From positions 58,340,429 through 58,404,428 of the forward strand of contig JBCNJP010000006.1 in assembly GCA_039602395.1 (NCBI GenBank): 64,000 bases of DNA, in the 5' to 3' direction. Below are positions 1 to 12,352 of this stretch, in pieces (position 1 is the stretch's first letter; each line of letters begins with the position of its first letter). The stretch is from Deinandra increscens subsp. villosa (taxonomy: Eukaryota; Streptophyta; Magnoliopsida; Asterales; Asteraceae). Made by a program: the position numbers and the translations under genes. Under the pieces are notes generated by a model. It did no database searches. It was given only the letters and a program-made list of their open reading frames with translations, and was not told the DNA's origin.

Positions 1-78
1 TTTACAAAGGGGTTAACTGTAGTACAACATGATTACTTGTGTAAAAAATTGAACATGGTTGATGTTTTTAACTATTGA
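1..78 (+). pseudogene. Ty1/copia pol C-terminal fragment
   Basis: Read from base 1, this gives the last 25 codons of a copia polyprotein and a TGA stop. It starts with FTKGL, the end of the RNase H domain (compare the usual D(I/L)FTK motif), and ends CKKLNMVDVFNY. The rest of the element lies outside the window, so whether the full protein is intact is unknown. A purine run (AAGGGGGGA, 82-90) and an LTR follow directly, the normal order at the 3' end of an LTR retrotransposon. Confidence 0.75.
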
Positions 79-90
79 GCTAAGGGGGGA

Positions 91-609
91 TGTGAGAAAA
101 AGTTATAAGAATGTAGCTCAATAGTGTTTTTAATATTGCAGCTTTACTAAATAATTATTTTTGTTTTAAACTTGTAGGTTTAAAAGGTAGGTATAAAAGA
201 GCTGTTGAAGTTGGGCTCAAGTGGGTGTGCAGCATGGGCTTAGCCGAGGAATATTGGGTTAACAGAAGATGGACTCGGGTCGGTAGCTCCAGGAGATTAC
301 CCGACTATATAAGGAGGTTTTTTGTAGCTGGATGAGTTAGTCGAGATATTTTCCACTGGAGTTCAATCGTTTTTCTCTCTGCTCTCTGCTAGGGTTAGAG
401 ATTCTTCATCGTGTTGTCTCGATTCACTCTCGGTTCTAGATCGGTTGTAGAAGATCATCTCATCGATGATCTTCATTTGTTTTTGACCTCTTTTTGATTG
501 TTGTTTTCTTCAAGAGTTGTCACAGATTTGTTTCTAGATCGTTGCAGTTGTATCTTGAGAGTTGTTGTGATAGATCTTTGATCTGTTCTTGTTATCTTTC
601 TTTACAGCA
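91..609 (+). repeat. 3' LTR of the truncated copia element
   Basis: The LTR starts TGTGAGAAAA directly after the polypurine tract at 82-90. It contains a TATATAA box at 306-312 followed by a pyrimidine-rich leader. The 3' boundary is placed at a CA near 609, but without the partner LTR it could lie a few bases away. The matching 5' LTR is outside the window. Confidence 0.6.
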
Positions 610-639
610 ATGGTTAGGATTGTGTTTGTTGTTGGGATG

Positions 640-827
640 GTCAGGTTTTCTGAGTTAGTAAAGTTGGTAGGTTAGGGTTTGAAAATTTATGGTCGTTTTT
701 AGTTTGTGTGATTGTATATTTGAATTGAAATACTATGTATACGTTTTTGTTGGTAATAATTTTGGACGCATTTTTTCCTTTACTTATACGGTTTTCCGCT
801 GCAACGCGCGGGTGAGTCACCAACTCG
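640..827 (+). mobile_element. Helitron-like 3' terminus (copy 1)
   Basis: The stretch ends in a GC-rich hairpin-forming sequence (CCGCTGCAACGCGCGGG), 11 bases, then CTCG followed by T. The same arrangement occurs at 24167, 54486 and 56224. A hairpin about 10 bases from a CT-starting end is the 3' signature of Helitrons, but the canonical end is CTRR. Only the 3' end is convincing here; the left limit is arbitrary. Confidence 0.4.
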
Positions 828-930
828 TATATATAATTACTCATGTTTTCTCTGCTTGGAACAATTGATTTCAATGTGCAATCCTTATATATCTACTCCA
901 ATATTTCATAACCTCTCAATTCTAGACCAA

Positions 931-2504
931 GGGCTGTTTGGTAAAATCTGTATTATTAAGTGCTGAATCAGTAAGAGTTCTGATTGTATAAGAGGTTCTG
1001 AATCAGTTAGTGCTGAACCAGTAACTGTTGTTTGGTTGAACCTCTGAATGGTTATGCAGAATGACTATTTTACCCCTGTAAATTATTTATTGCAAATTAA
1101 ATGTATCTGTTTGGTCTGAATCTTGAACGATTAAAGAAAAAACATACAAACCATTATAGAAAATCCAAATTATACATAAATCCATAAAGATTTATAAAAA
1201 CATATTGAAACCCAAATACAAATTAATTATTTGACATTAGTTGAGTAGATAGGTGACAAATTCAATACCCGAACTATAAACCATTAAACAATGAAAATGG
1301 TTCCCTGATGTTGCATTAGATTGACCCACATCCTCAGTGCCCAAGATTAGTCCAAGGTGCGTTCTTGACTTCTTCTATCCATTTCAAAACACATACCACA
1401 TCCATTAGAATCTCCACAAGAGTCATATGATTCATGATAACAACCATGGATTCCATTGAAGCTTCAGAATTCAATCTCATTCCTTTAGAACAATCTATCA
1501 TCTACCATCAATTAAAAAACCATATAAAACATGTAGAATCAAACCATTCAAACAATGAGCATCAAGCGAAAAAACTAATCACGTATTAGAAAAACCACAT
1601 CAAACATGTAAAACGAAACAAAAAACAAGCAAGAGCCCCTATCCACCTTTTTTAGAAGAAATAAGATCACAACCAAATGATGCATTATGCATAGAAACTA
1701 CATCAAGTCTCTCCGATCAGAGCACAAAGGTAAAACGATGCCCATAAAATATACAATCATAAGATTACACATCAATTCGACTGTTTTTAGAAAACTCCTT
1801 GGTTAAAAAAAATGGCGAATTGTACAATAACCTACAGAAACATCATGCTATGTAATAATATGCACATGAAGATGGTAAAAATTGCCACAGAATAAAACCT
1901 AAACTACTTGTTCTACAAATTCAAGATTCATATGAATATAATTGAAAGAAGATATTCAATTCAACAGATTTCGAGCATTCTAAGATGATAAAAACCCTAG
2001 ATTTCGAACACAAAATAGTCGTACGTACCTGGTCGGCGGCAGCAGCGAGGAGGAGAAGGTTGCACGACAGCAACGGAGAGGAAGACGGGAGCAGAGGAGA
2101 GGGCCGAGTTGCTTGCGTCGAAGTTGAAGGGGATGGGTCGCAGCGGAGTAACCTGCTGGAGGGATAGCACAGCGCGGACCGAGAGCGATGGCTGGACGGA
2201 GAGACGATGGCTGGACGCCGGATTTGGAAGGCCGGACGCCGGATTTTGATGAAGGGTTTGGAGACGGATCGCAGATTGAGGGAGGAGGGTTTGGATGGAG
2301 GCGGAGAAGATAGGGAAGGGTAGAAAGGGAACCAGCGTGGTTTTTTTTTTTAACTTAATCAATCAGATACAATTTTGGATCTTACCGAATAAGAGGTCAT
2401 CCAGATGTGTTTTTTTATTAAGAGGCTTCAACCAAACACCTTAACATCTGACCGATTCAGATGTGAAACCATTAAGAGGCCATTAAGTGGCAAACAAACA
2501 GCCC
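931..2504. mobile_element. Non-autonomous DNA transposon with GGGCTGTTTG ends, carrying gene-like DNA
   Basis: The ends are inverted: GGGCTGTTTG at 931 and its complement at 2495-2504. CCAA lies immediately outside each end, a possible short target duplication. Subterminal zones repeat short motifs such as CTGAATCAG/TTAAGAGG, as in hAT-like non-autonomous elements. The interior 2000-2340 is GC-rich and, read on the minus strand, looks like a 5' exon ending in the strong donor CAG|GTACGT at about 2030. Short open frames here (for example 1997-2362 minus) match nothing I recognise. Captured host sequence is possible. The superfamily is uncertain. Confidence 0.5.
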
Positions 2505-2573
2505 CCAAGTCTTCCACTAACCCAACACACTCTATTAGGCAGTTCTAGCTATCTCTAAACTTAGTCACCAAAG

Positions 2574-2741
2574 AAGAAGAAATACATAAATTACAATAAT
2601 CTAATTCTATTAAGCAAACGAACCTACAAAGAATAGCCACCAAAGAGAAGAAATACATAAATTACAATAATCCAATTCTATTAAGCAAACGAACCTACAA
2701 AGAAGAAATACATAAATTATAATAATCTAATTCTTATACAT
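2574..2741. repeat. Imperfect tandem repeat, about 65-bp unit
   Basis: The block AAGAAATACATAAATTACAA followed by a shared tail (TCTATTAAGCAAACGAACCT) occurs twice almost exactly, then a third time truncated. No coding sense. Confidence 0.7.
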
Positions 2742-2954
2742 AGACTTCTCTAAACTTAGTCATTAAAAAAACTTAAACTAGAAAACAAAAAATAAAACAA
2801 AATAAATTATAAAAAACTAGATAAAGTTCTTACTACCAAAACAAAGCACGCTTAAACCAAAACATCATAACTAAAATAAAAATAATACTTTCAATTTTAG
2901 TCCTTCAACTTGTGTTTTTTTTCATAATCAAGATTAACTCTTCATTACCCTCCT

Positions 2955-2971
2955 CCCCCCCCCCCCCCCCC
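2955..2971. repeat. Homopolymer of 17 C
   Basis: Seventeen consecutive C, flanked by TCCT and TAATC. Its length may be uncertain because such tracts are assembly-error prone. Confidence 0.9.
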
Positions 2972-3179
2972 TAATCTTAATGTGATCATTTTCATGCCTT
3001 TGTTTCTCTTTTTCAAATACTTGTAACATACTTGCTTGACTAGTTCTGCAAACTTAGCATTCATCACTTTCGTACTTGGACGTAAAGTAACATCTTTTAG
3101 GCACTTCATCTATAATCGGTTCTCGACCAATACTTCCTCAAGGAGATTGAACCATTTTGGACGTAAAATTTATTTTGTT

Positions 3180-3850
3180 ATATTTTTTGGTTATACATAT
3201 CCTGATGAATTTACGTATGTAACACATAGTGAAAAATTTTGTTACATATTTAACAAAATTACGTATGTAACCAATCTCTCTTGGGAATTGGATTTACATA
3301 TGTAAATTAAAGTAATTTACATATGTAACATGTTGTGATGTTTACGTATATGAATTAATTAATTTTTTTTGAATTTACATATGTAAATTACTTAAATTTA
3401 CATTCTAAATTATTTGAATTTAAGTATGTAAATTACTTGAATTTACATATGTAAATTACTTGAATTTACATATATAGATTATTTGAATTTACATATGTAA
3501 CATGCTATGATATTTACGTATATGAATTGATTAACTTTTTTTCTTGAATTAAATATATAAATTACTTGAATTTACATTCTAAATTACTTAAATTTATATA
3601 TGTAAATTGTTTACATACGTAAATAATTTTAATTTGCAAATGTAGTTTTTTTCATATGTATGTATTTTTTAAATTTCATATGTTTCTTGTAAAAACTCCA
3701 TACATTTGGTGAAAATTACATATGTTTCTTTTAAAAATCTCCATACATTTTGGTGAAAAAATATGTTATATATCATTTACATGTGTAATCAATTTGATTC
3801 CTTAAATTGTTGGATGTAAATATTTACATATGTTAATTCAAAAAAAAAAT
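3180..3850. repeat. TTACATATGTAAAT-rich tract
   Basis: The palindromic 12-mer TTACATATGTAA and close variants (TTACGTATGTAA, TTACATATGTAT) recur many times at irregular spacing through about 650 bases. No protein-coding pattern survives. It could be a decayed MITE cluster or a degenerate satellite. Confidence 0.6.
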
Positions 3851-4916
3851 TCAAAACATGTGTTTATTGAGAATTTTTTTTTTGAAAACTATAAGAACCA
3901 TTCCGAGTCACTAATTTTCAGGGGGACCACTCAAGTTCAGTCTTAGTCCATGTGGTTTGGGTCAAATAACTCTTTTAGTCCAAAGGTTTTACTTTCATCA
4001 TTTTTAGTCCATTGGTTTTGTTTAACTCCACTCACTTATCATTCAATTATGCGGTTCAAATTTCTAGAAAATAACTAAAATACCCCTAAAACTAAAGATA
4101 TACATAAACTTCATTTTTTACATTCATACAAATCATCTCTCTAATTAATCTCCATCCCGTCCTCTCTACTATCTAAAGATCTGAAACTCAGGACATTACC
4201 ACCATTAGCAACTACCACTAACGGCCACCACCACCCGCTAACACTAATGGCCACTTACTGCCTGCCACCACCACCGCACTTTATCAGGTAGTCTTTGTCC
4301 TCTCCATCTTCATCACTTTATACACTCTCATCTTATTCTCTCCCTAACAGTCACCACAACCAACCTTGCTACCAGAAATGAGGCCATCATTACTGCTCCA
4401 TCTCCATAAATGAGACCACCACCAGTGTTCCCCATAGGCTTCATCCAGGTATTGATTTCACCACAGAGATGAGGATGCTGGGAGGGAAGAAACTTGGTGT
4501 TTCTAGATAGAGTAGCGATGTATGCTCCTTTACCCTTTTTGGTTTGATTTCAGCTTTCACCATATTCAAATGTTGAAATCAATCAAAAGAATCAAGGGAT
4601 CGTGGCAAGTTTGATCTTGTGGGATGATTTTGGGTTATGGGTCTTTGTCATTCTTGTTGGGTTTGAATTTTTATCACGATGATAATGGTGGTGGGTAACC
4701 AGTGGTGGGATGTTGGTAGGATAAAGTCGATGGACAATGGTGTTTATTAACAGAGACCAGATGTTGTGTCACGAGGGTTTGGCCGTTTTATTTTATTTTG
4801 CTTTTTTTTGTCCTTTTAATACAAGGGTATTTTAGTGTGTCTTTTAAGAATAACAAAAAAATCTGAATGATGTAGTTGTGGTTGATCGGGACAAATTAAA
4901 AATAAAAAAAACTTTT
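3851..4916. other. Intergenic DNA with a decayed repeat
   Basis: Contains phrases typical of a widespread plant repeat, such as TTTTAGTCC and ACTAAAATACCCC near 3945-4085, with a partly complementary phrase near 4815-4835. The ends could not be fixed. Between them is a degenerate CCACCACC/ACCACTAAC stretch. No supported gene. Confidence 0.35.
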
Positions 4917-4925
4917 AAACTAAAA

Positions 4926-5873
4926 GGAAAATCTTATATTAATTCTAGTTATCACATATTGGCCGATAATAATTCCACTTATGATTTTGGCCTACAATAA
5001 TCCCAGTTAATAACATGTTGGCATATATCAAACCACCGTTAAGTGAAAGCTAACGGTGTCAGTTTCTTGCTGATTGGGCATCCTAATAGAATCCTACTTG
5101 GCATTTGGATTAAAGAAAACTTTTAATTAAATTAAAAAACAAACAAAAAAACCCCAATTTAAGTTCAAACCCTAATTAATGTCCCACGAAGAATACGTGT
5201 TATGGGACTCTCATCGATTTCTTTGAAGAACCTCCCCCATTCTACTCATCGATCTAAATGGAAGAATCCATTCCGCTCATCGATTTCGTGTTAAGGTATG
5301 GTTGATCTCATCTCAACCATCTAATGATTTTATATCCATGATTTCGCTATACAACCCATTCCTCGAAGATTTCACCATGTTTATCCCCAATCCCCATGAT
5401 CGCAAGGTGGGAGTTGTGAATTTTTTTTTAAAATCTCGCAAGGTGATAATCGCAGATGATGATCGCAACTAGGGCTGAGAATTGATATTGAATGAGATTA
5501 ATTGCATAGTGATAGGGCTGCGAATTAAACTTTTTGGAATGTGGCATAGGGTGATGATTGCAAAATCATTAGTTGTGGGGTTGAATTTACGTGACTTAAT
5601 TACATTTGTTAGGGCTTTAGGTAATTTTTTTATTTTTATTAAAAGTTTTTTTTTAATACAATGCCACCTAGGATTTTTTTAATACAATGCCACCTAGGAT
5701 CCTATGTAGTTTGCACAATCAGCAAATGGTTAACACCGTTAGTCACAACTTAACGGTGGTTCAATATAGGCCAACATGTTTTTAACCAGGATTTTTGTAG
5801 GCCAAAATCATAATTAAGATTATTATCGATCAATAAATAGATGATAACTACGATTAATATACGCCAATTTTCC
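4926..5873. mobile_element. MULE-type element with long terminal inverted repeats
   Basis: About 180 bases at each end are inverted copies of one another (4926-5105 against 5690-5873). They share phrases such as CTAACGGTGT, AAACATGTTGGC and ATGATTTTGGCCTACA on opposite strands. The flanks carry a 9-bp near-identical duplication, AAACTAAAA (4917-4925) and AAACTATAA (5874-5882), the Mutator-superfamily length. The interior holds no transposase. It has an exon-like phrase near 5160-5300 (CCCTAATTAATG, ATCGATTTCG) and a small direct duplication (ATACAATGCCACCTAGGAT, near 5660-5700). Confidence 0.7.
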
Positions 5874-5974
5874 AAACTATAACTATTATTTAAAATTTAA
5901 AGAAAAGCTGAAGGATGAAAACCTAAATTTATTCCTTTCCACCGAGTAAGCCGAAATGAAAAGATCTTTCTAGA

Positions 5975-6099
5975 TTCTTGAAGATCATTTCATGAACACA
6001 TATTAGTTTACGAACGACCAAGTCTCGGTATCCCAAAAATTCCCCACAAACCCCCTCTTCTCAACGCTGCTATACAAAAGTATTTGGAGAATTCCAGAA
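5975..6099 (+). promoter_or_regulatory. Two HSE-like sites at the HSP70 gene 5' end
   Basis: TTCTTGAA (5975-5982) and TTCCAGAA (6092-6099) both match the two-unit heat-shock element TTCnnGAA. They lie just upstream of or within the 5' UTR exon, which ends CCCCAG|GTACGA near 6138. Two-unit sites occur by chance fairly often, so heat regulation is only suggested. Confidence 0.3.
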
Positions 6100-7081
6100 G
6101 CTCTTTGCATTTTCAAACTCGATCTCCGTCCTCCCCAGGTACGATCTGTGCTCTGTAACTCCTCAGATCCGAATTCATCACCATTATCTTCATTGATTTC
6201 ATCTTACTATGTTGTTTACTGTTAAATTACTCGCGTTTGATTTGATTTGATTCAGTAAGCACTATGTTAGCGTTCTCGAAATCCGTACTGATTTAGCAGG
6301 TTTGTTGGTTAAGCATTCATAACATCATAGATCCACTTTTGATTTCTGAATTGTTGAATGTTGTGATGGCCGTTGATGTGTTAGTTAGGGTTTACGGTTG
6401 AATCGGACTAATGTGCTCCCTGTTTGATTGCTCGATCGTGTATTTGACGCTATGTTAGGGTTTATGGACTGTGAAACTAATTGTTTCTTACTCTTAAGTA
6501 AATGTATAATCACACAATTCATGAGATGATTACTTGTTAAATAACTTAACACTCTGTTTTCGAGTCTCATTTAAAGAGAGAAAAGGAAGGAATTGGAAGG
6601 AAATACCAAAATTTATGTTCCCTAGTTTTTTAGGAGAGAAAAGGAGGGATTAGAGGGGACATTGTTCTCCATATCTTTCCTTTCGTCAGATTCAAATTGG
6701 AGAGATTTGGAGAGAAAGGATTTTAATTAATCTCTAAATCTGTTAAGACTACCAAATTACCTTCAAATCTTTTTTCAATATACACTCAAAACTCTAAACA
6801 AAAGGTAAACTGTAACTTCTTTTCCATTCCTTTGGACTCGGAAACACAAAAAGGGATCACTTTCTTTTATTTTTCTTTAAACTCCCGAACATAAAATCAT
6901 TTTTTCTCCTTAACTTCCTTGCTTTTCTTTTCGTTCTCTTATAAAACTCAGGAACAAAGTGTAAAGCAGGTTTGCATCATATTTGTATCCCTTGTACTTA
7001 CTTTATGTGAAATTCAGATTGATTTCTGTGGGATAGAGTAATTACACTTCTTGAGAAAGCAAGCTTCTCTACTCCACAAAG

Positions 7082-9367
7082 ATGAGTGTGGTTGGATTTG
7101 ATCTCGGGAACGAAAGTTGTGTTGTGGCGGTTGCCAGGCAAAGGGGAATTGATGTTGTTCTTAACGATGAATCGAAGCGTGAGACTCCTGCACTTGTGTG
7201 TTTTGGTGAGAAACAGAGGTTCCTTGGAACAGCTGGTGCTGCAACCAGCATGATGAACCCGAAGAATACTATCTCTCAGATTAAGCGGTTGATAGGCCGA
7301 CCCTTCTCTGACCCTGAGTTGCAACAGGATCTTAAGGCGTTGCCCTTTTCTGTTACTGAAGGACCTGATGGTTTTCCGTTGATTCATGCCCAGTATCTTG
7401 GGGAATCAAAGACATTTACACCGACCCAGGTTATGGGTATGGTTTTCTCAAACATGAAAACAATAGCAGAGAAGAATTTGAATGCTGTAGTTGTGGATTG
7501 CTGCATCGGGATACCTATTTATTTCACTGATCTTCAAAGAAGGGCTGTTATGGATGCAGCTACTATAGCTGGGTTGCATCCTTTACGTTTGATGCATGAA
7601 ACAACTGCAACTGCGTTAGCTTATGGAATATACAAGACTGACTTGCCTGAGAATGAGCAGCTAAATGTAGCCTTTGTTGACATTGGGCATGCTAGCATGC
7701 AGGTCTGCATTGCAGGCTTCAAGAAAGGCCAATTGAAGGTATTGGCTCATTCTTTTGACCGCTGCCTGGGAGGGAGGGATTTTGATGAGGTTTTGTTCCA
7801 ACACTTTGCCGAAAAATTCAAGGCAGAGTACAAAATTGATGTGTTCAAGAATGCAAGGGCTTGCCTTAGGCTTCGTGCTGCATGTGAAAAGCTCAAGAAG
7901 GTACTTAGTGCAAATCCAGAGGCACCTTTGAACATAGAATGCTTGTTGGATGATAAAGATGTTAGAGGTCATATAAAAAGAGATGAGTTTGAACAAATTA
8001 GCACCTCAATATTAGAACGTGTAAAGAAACCTCTGGAGAAGGCTCTTTCAGAGGCTCAACTCACAGTTGGTGATATATATGCTGTGGAGGTTGTTGGTTC
8101 AGGTTCTAGGGTTCCAGCTGTAATCAAGATTCTGACAGAATTCTTCGGGAAAGAGCCAAGGCGTACCATGAATGCAAGTGAGTGTGTCTCTAAAGGCTGT
8201 GCTTTGGAATGCGCCATTCTTAGTCCCACCTTCAAAGTTAGAGACTTCAAGGTATAATGCAGTTTTCTTTTTATTCATGTTTTCGTGCTATCTGAGTGAC
8301 TCCTGATATTAGTTTGTCTATATCCAAGAATCTAATCTGGCTTTTCTTTTGTTTTAAAGGTCTATGAAAGCTTTCCTTTCTCAATTGCTTTAACATGGAA
8401 AGGATCTGCCCAAGATTCCCAGAATGGAAATGCGGAGAATCAACAAAGCAGTATTGTTTTTCCAAAGGGAAATCAAATTCCCAGCGTGAAAGCTCTGACT
8501 TTCTACAGAACTGGAACATTTACAGTTGACCTACGATATGCAGATGTCAGTGAATTGCAGGCACCACCAAAAATCAGTACTTACACGGTATAAGCTGCTT
8601 AAAGTTTCAAATTTTTATAAGTTGGTTGGATAATTGTCATTGCCTAAATTTTTGTGTGGGTGGTGGTTTGCACAGATTGGTCCGTTCCAAGCAACAAAAG
8701 GTGACCGTACCAAGGTCAAGGTAAAGACCCGTTTGAATTTGCATGGAATTGTGTCTGTGGAATCTGCACAGGTGGGTTACGGAGCTTTAAATGATTCAGA
8801 TTTTTGGCTATGTTGGTCGTTAGCGTATAGACTGAAGTAAAACGTTTCTGTTTGTTTTTTTTTCCTTTTTTGTCCTTCCAGCTTATTGAAGAAGAGGAGG
8901 TTGAAATTCCAGTGTCAAAAGAACCATCAAAGATGGATATTGATAAGGCTCCAGCTGACGTGGCTTCTACCAATGAAACTGATGTAAATATGCAGGATGC
9001 TTCTGTGACTGAGAATGGTGCTCAAGGCACAAATGATAATCCTGTTCAGATAGAGGCTGATGATGCCAAGGTTAGTAGAAACAGATGTGCTGTACTGCTG
9101 CATAGATAAAAATTAACTTCAGTTGTGTAAAAATCCCCCACAGTTAACTTCCAAAACTATTATTGTGGTGTTTTGACTGTGATGATTATTGATCATAGGG
9201 ATGTTCGAATAATTCGAAATTTGACTCGATTCGAATTTGAATAAGAAATTCGAACTCCTTATTCGATTTATTCGAATCGAATCCTAATTCGATTCGATTA
9301 ATTAAGTCGAATTCGAATCGAATTTGAATTTGATATTCCAAATTCGATTCGATTCGAATAAGAAATA

Positions 9368-9405
<38 letters not shown>

Positions 9406-11401
9406 TATATAAATATTTTAGTATTATTGGCTCACTACTTAAGTATTTAACATAAGCCCAAAGTATATGAGTTGATTTATGTCTGATTTGGAGTTGTTGG
9501 TTGGAGAGTGTTTTATGACTAATTTCTTCATGTTTTTAATCAGTTTAGGGTTGTTTGGAAGGGCTATTTTGGTTATTCTCTTAGCATATTTTTGGCTTAT
9601 TTGGAGTTGTCGGTTGCTTGACTTTGTCTTGTTGTTGTTTTTTTATCTAGTATTTTCATACTTGTTTTGTCGTTGATTCAATTATCATTTCTGACTTGTT
9701 TGAGACCTATCATTTTGGACTTTTGTATATGTTTGGAAATATTTTACAGGTATTATTGGATTGTTATAAAAAGGTTATTGAAAAATGTATATATATAGAT
9801 ATTAATTTTATAAAACTAAAGATTTCTCTGATTCGAATTTATTCGAATAGTTTTGAATTCGATTCGAATTCGACTATGATTATTCGATTCGCATTCGACT
9901 GGTTTTAATCGAATTCGAATTTGGTTTTAGAAGTTCAAAATTCGGATAATTCGATTCGAACAATTCGAATAAATCGAATTCGATTCGATGAACACCCCTA
10001 ATTGATCATGTGCTAGTCAAATGATTGTTATGTATTTGATGTGTGATGACGCTCTTTAGTTTTTGGGTGGTCAAAACAGGCAAGTTTGGGGCAAAACATG
10101 CTAATTTATATAACATGAACTTGCTTTAAATTTTGATATAAAAGTTAAGAATGTTCATTCTGGATGTGGAATACTTTGCAGGTGGAAGCTCCAAAGAAAA
10201 AGGTAAAAAAGACCAACATACCAGTTTCTGAGTTGGTACATGGGGCAATGCTAGCTGCAGATGTGCAGAAAGCAGTGGAAAAGGAGTTTGAAATGGCTTT
10301 GCAGGACCGGGTAATGGAAGAAACAAAGGACAAAAAGAATGCTGTTGAAGCCTATGTTTATGATATGAGGAACAAGGTAAGTTATTATTGGCTTCCCATA
10401 ATTATTATTTAATATATACACTTGAAAAACGTCTGACAGTCTCCCTTGTATTCAAGCTGCATGATAAATTGCATGAGTTTGTTACGGAACCAGAGAGAGA
10501 AGCATTTATAGCTAAACTTCAAGAAACTGAAGATTGGTTGTATGAAGATGGTGAAGATGAAACTAAAGGTGTATACACTGCCAAACTTGAAGAGCTCAAA
10601 AAGGTTTACTTTTTTACACTGATGTTTTATTATACGTCTCCTTAACTTCTTAAATTATACATTTGTGATTTGACCCTGTGAAAACAATTTCAGCAAGGCG
10701 ATCCCATTGAACAACGGTACAAGGAACACTCGGAAAGAGGATCTGTTGTTGATCAACTGTTGAATCATGTTAATTGGTATAGGCAGGCTGCAGCATCTGG
10801 TGATCCGAAGTATGAACACATTGATTTGAGTGAGAAACAGAAGGTAATGAATAATGATATCTCATCACATCCCATATTTTATTTTTATTTGTTATATTAT
10901 ATTTCAAGTAAATCAATCTTTTTTCATTATTCTTACTTGGGTATGGTCCCTTTTTCCAGGTCTTGAACGAGTGCTCTGAAGCCGAAAATTGGTTGAGAGA
11001 GTCAAAGCAACTTCAAGACTCGCTTCCAAAGCATGTTGAACCTGTTCTTGTGTCATCTGAGATTAGAAAGAAAGCAGAGACACTCGATAGGTATATTCTC
11101 ATCTTAAAGCATGTAGTGGTAAGAGGCATGAGGCCGGCATATCTTTTTATTTTTTTCTTTTTTGCTAATAAACTTTTATGTTTATATGTTCAGGGTCTGT
11201 AGGCCAATAATGTCAAAACCGAAGCCAGCCCCACCTAAGCCATCAACACCCGAGAAACCATCCTCACCTGCACCAACTCAGGAAGGTGAGCAGCCATCTC
11301 AAGCAGAGAACGCCACAAGCCCAAATCCAAGTGCAGAAAACAACGAGAATTCTGATGCACCAGCAGCTATGGAAACCGAGAAGCCTGAGGCTGCTGCATA
11401 A
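7082..11401 (+). CDS. Hsp110/SSE-type heat shock protein 70 (HSP70-14/15 class)
   Basis: Nine coding exons: 7082-8251, 8360-8587, 8676-8771, 8882-9070, 10182-10376, 10457-10603, 10694-10843, 10960-11090, 11194-11401. All introns are GT-AG and the spliced protein is 837 aa. A 5' UTR intron (about 6139-7017) precedes the ATG. Residues 1-390 form the actin-like ATPase domain: FDLGNESCVVAV at 6-17, VDIGHASMQVC near 200, VGSGSRVPAV near 340. Next come a beta substrate domain, an acidic insert (EEEEVEIP, about 501-561), a helical domain and a proline-rich tail ending EAAA. The long insert and absence of a terminal EEVD mark the Hsp110 group, which acts as nucleotide-exchange factor for cytosolic Hsp70. 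Length fits the plant HSP70-14/15 proteins (about 831 aa). Intron 4 is enlarged by a MITE. Confidence 0.95.
9196..10000. mobile_element. hAT-type MITE in intron 4 of the HSP70 gene
   Basis: The 8-bp duplication ATTGATCA is exact on both sides (9188-9195 and 10001-10008). The ends are inverted: TAGGGATGTTCG at left, complement of TAGGGGTGTTCATCG at right. Subterminal zones are packed with TTCGAAT/CGAATTCGA palindromes, and an (AT)n run lies at about 9374-9400. Target length and end motif fit the hAT superfamily. No transposase; open frames inside are chance. Confidence 0.85.
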
Positions 11402-12234
11402 GGTCCGTTGCCTTTTTTAATTTTGTATGTGTTGTGTGTTTTTATGGAGGACCATTATGTGTTTCATTTGTATACTCATGAATATAGATTTTGGTCGGTA
11501 ATCATTTGTCCTATGGTCTTGTTTTAAAAGTATTTGTTGAAGTGAAGGCTTAACTCTACGCTGTGTTGACAGAATATATAGGCTATATAATCTGGATTAA
11601 TTTTTCTTGATGCCACCTTAAATGCGAGTTTTTCCCAAATGGGTTGCCACTTATATACCAAAAAAGTGCTTTTCATCTTCATTTCTTTATTTTTTTCTAT
11701 GTTCTTTATTCAATTTCCCTATTATGATCTTTTTATTTAATCCTCCTGCCCCCTGCATAAACATCATCACCTTCATACAAACCCCCACCACCCACTTTCG
11801 AAAGTTGATCATCATATCTTCCCTCTTGGGTTGTCAAAAACAGTGGATGGTGCAGATCAAGCTGAGCAAGCTTTGGGTATGGCTTGCTCTTAAATCTCCT
11901 CTCCACACCACTTCAACATATTTACTTGAATCTAAGCAACTCTCTACAGTCTACACCACTGTGTATTTACTTGAATCTAAGCAATTAATGTAAAAAAATC
12001 AAAATTACATACTAGAAAGAAAAGCATTTTGCTTTCTATTAATGCAACTTATCAAAAGCAAGAACAAGCATGTCTATATACCGTGACATCTGGAAATCAG
12101 CAACCTGGATTTTATTAGAAATTGGGAAACCTGGATTTTTCATAAAGCGTGTAAATCACTTCGGATTGAATTTCCATGAATGGTTCACTCGAGAATACTC
12201 AATTGGATACGATTGGAACCAGAGAATTCAGAGA

Positions 12235-12352
12235 ATTTTGCTGTGGAGATTTCGAGCCAGAATAAAAAACAAATTCAATCGGATACGATTGGAACTGATA
12301 ATTTTGCTGTGGAGATTTCGAGCTAGAATAAAAACAAATTCAATCGGATACG
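12235..12352. repeat. Two-copy tandem repeat, about 58-bp unit
   Basis: Two adjacent copies share ATTTTGCTGTGGAGATTTCG and TTCAATCGGATACGATTG, with a degraded third copy after them. The continuous frame across it (12070-12363) comes from the repeat and matches no family. Confidence 0.7.

Noticed and set aside
9479..9908. Two hydrophobic open frames in the HSP70 intron
   Set aside because: They lie wholly inside the hAT MITE and show no start context or family match.
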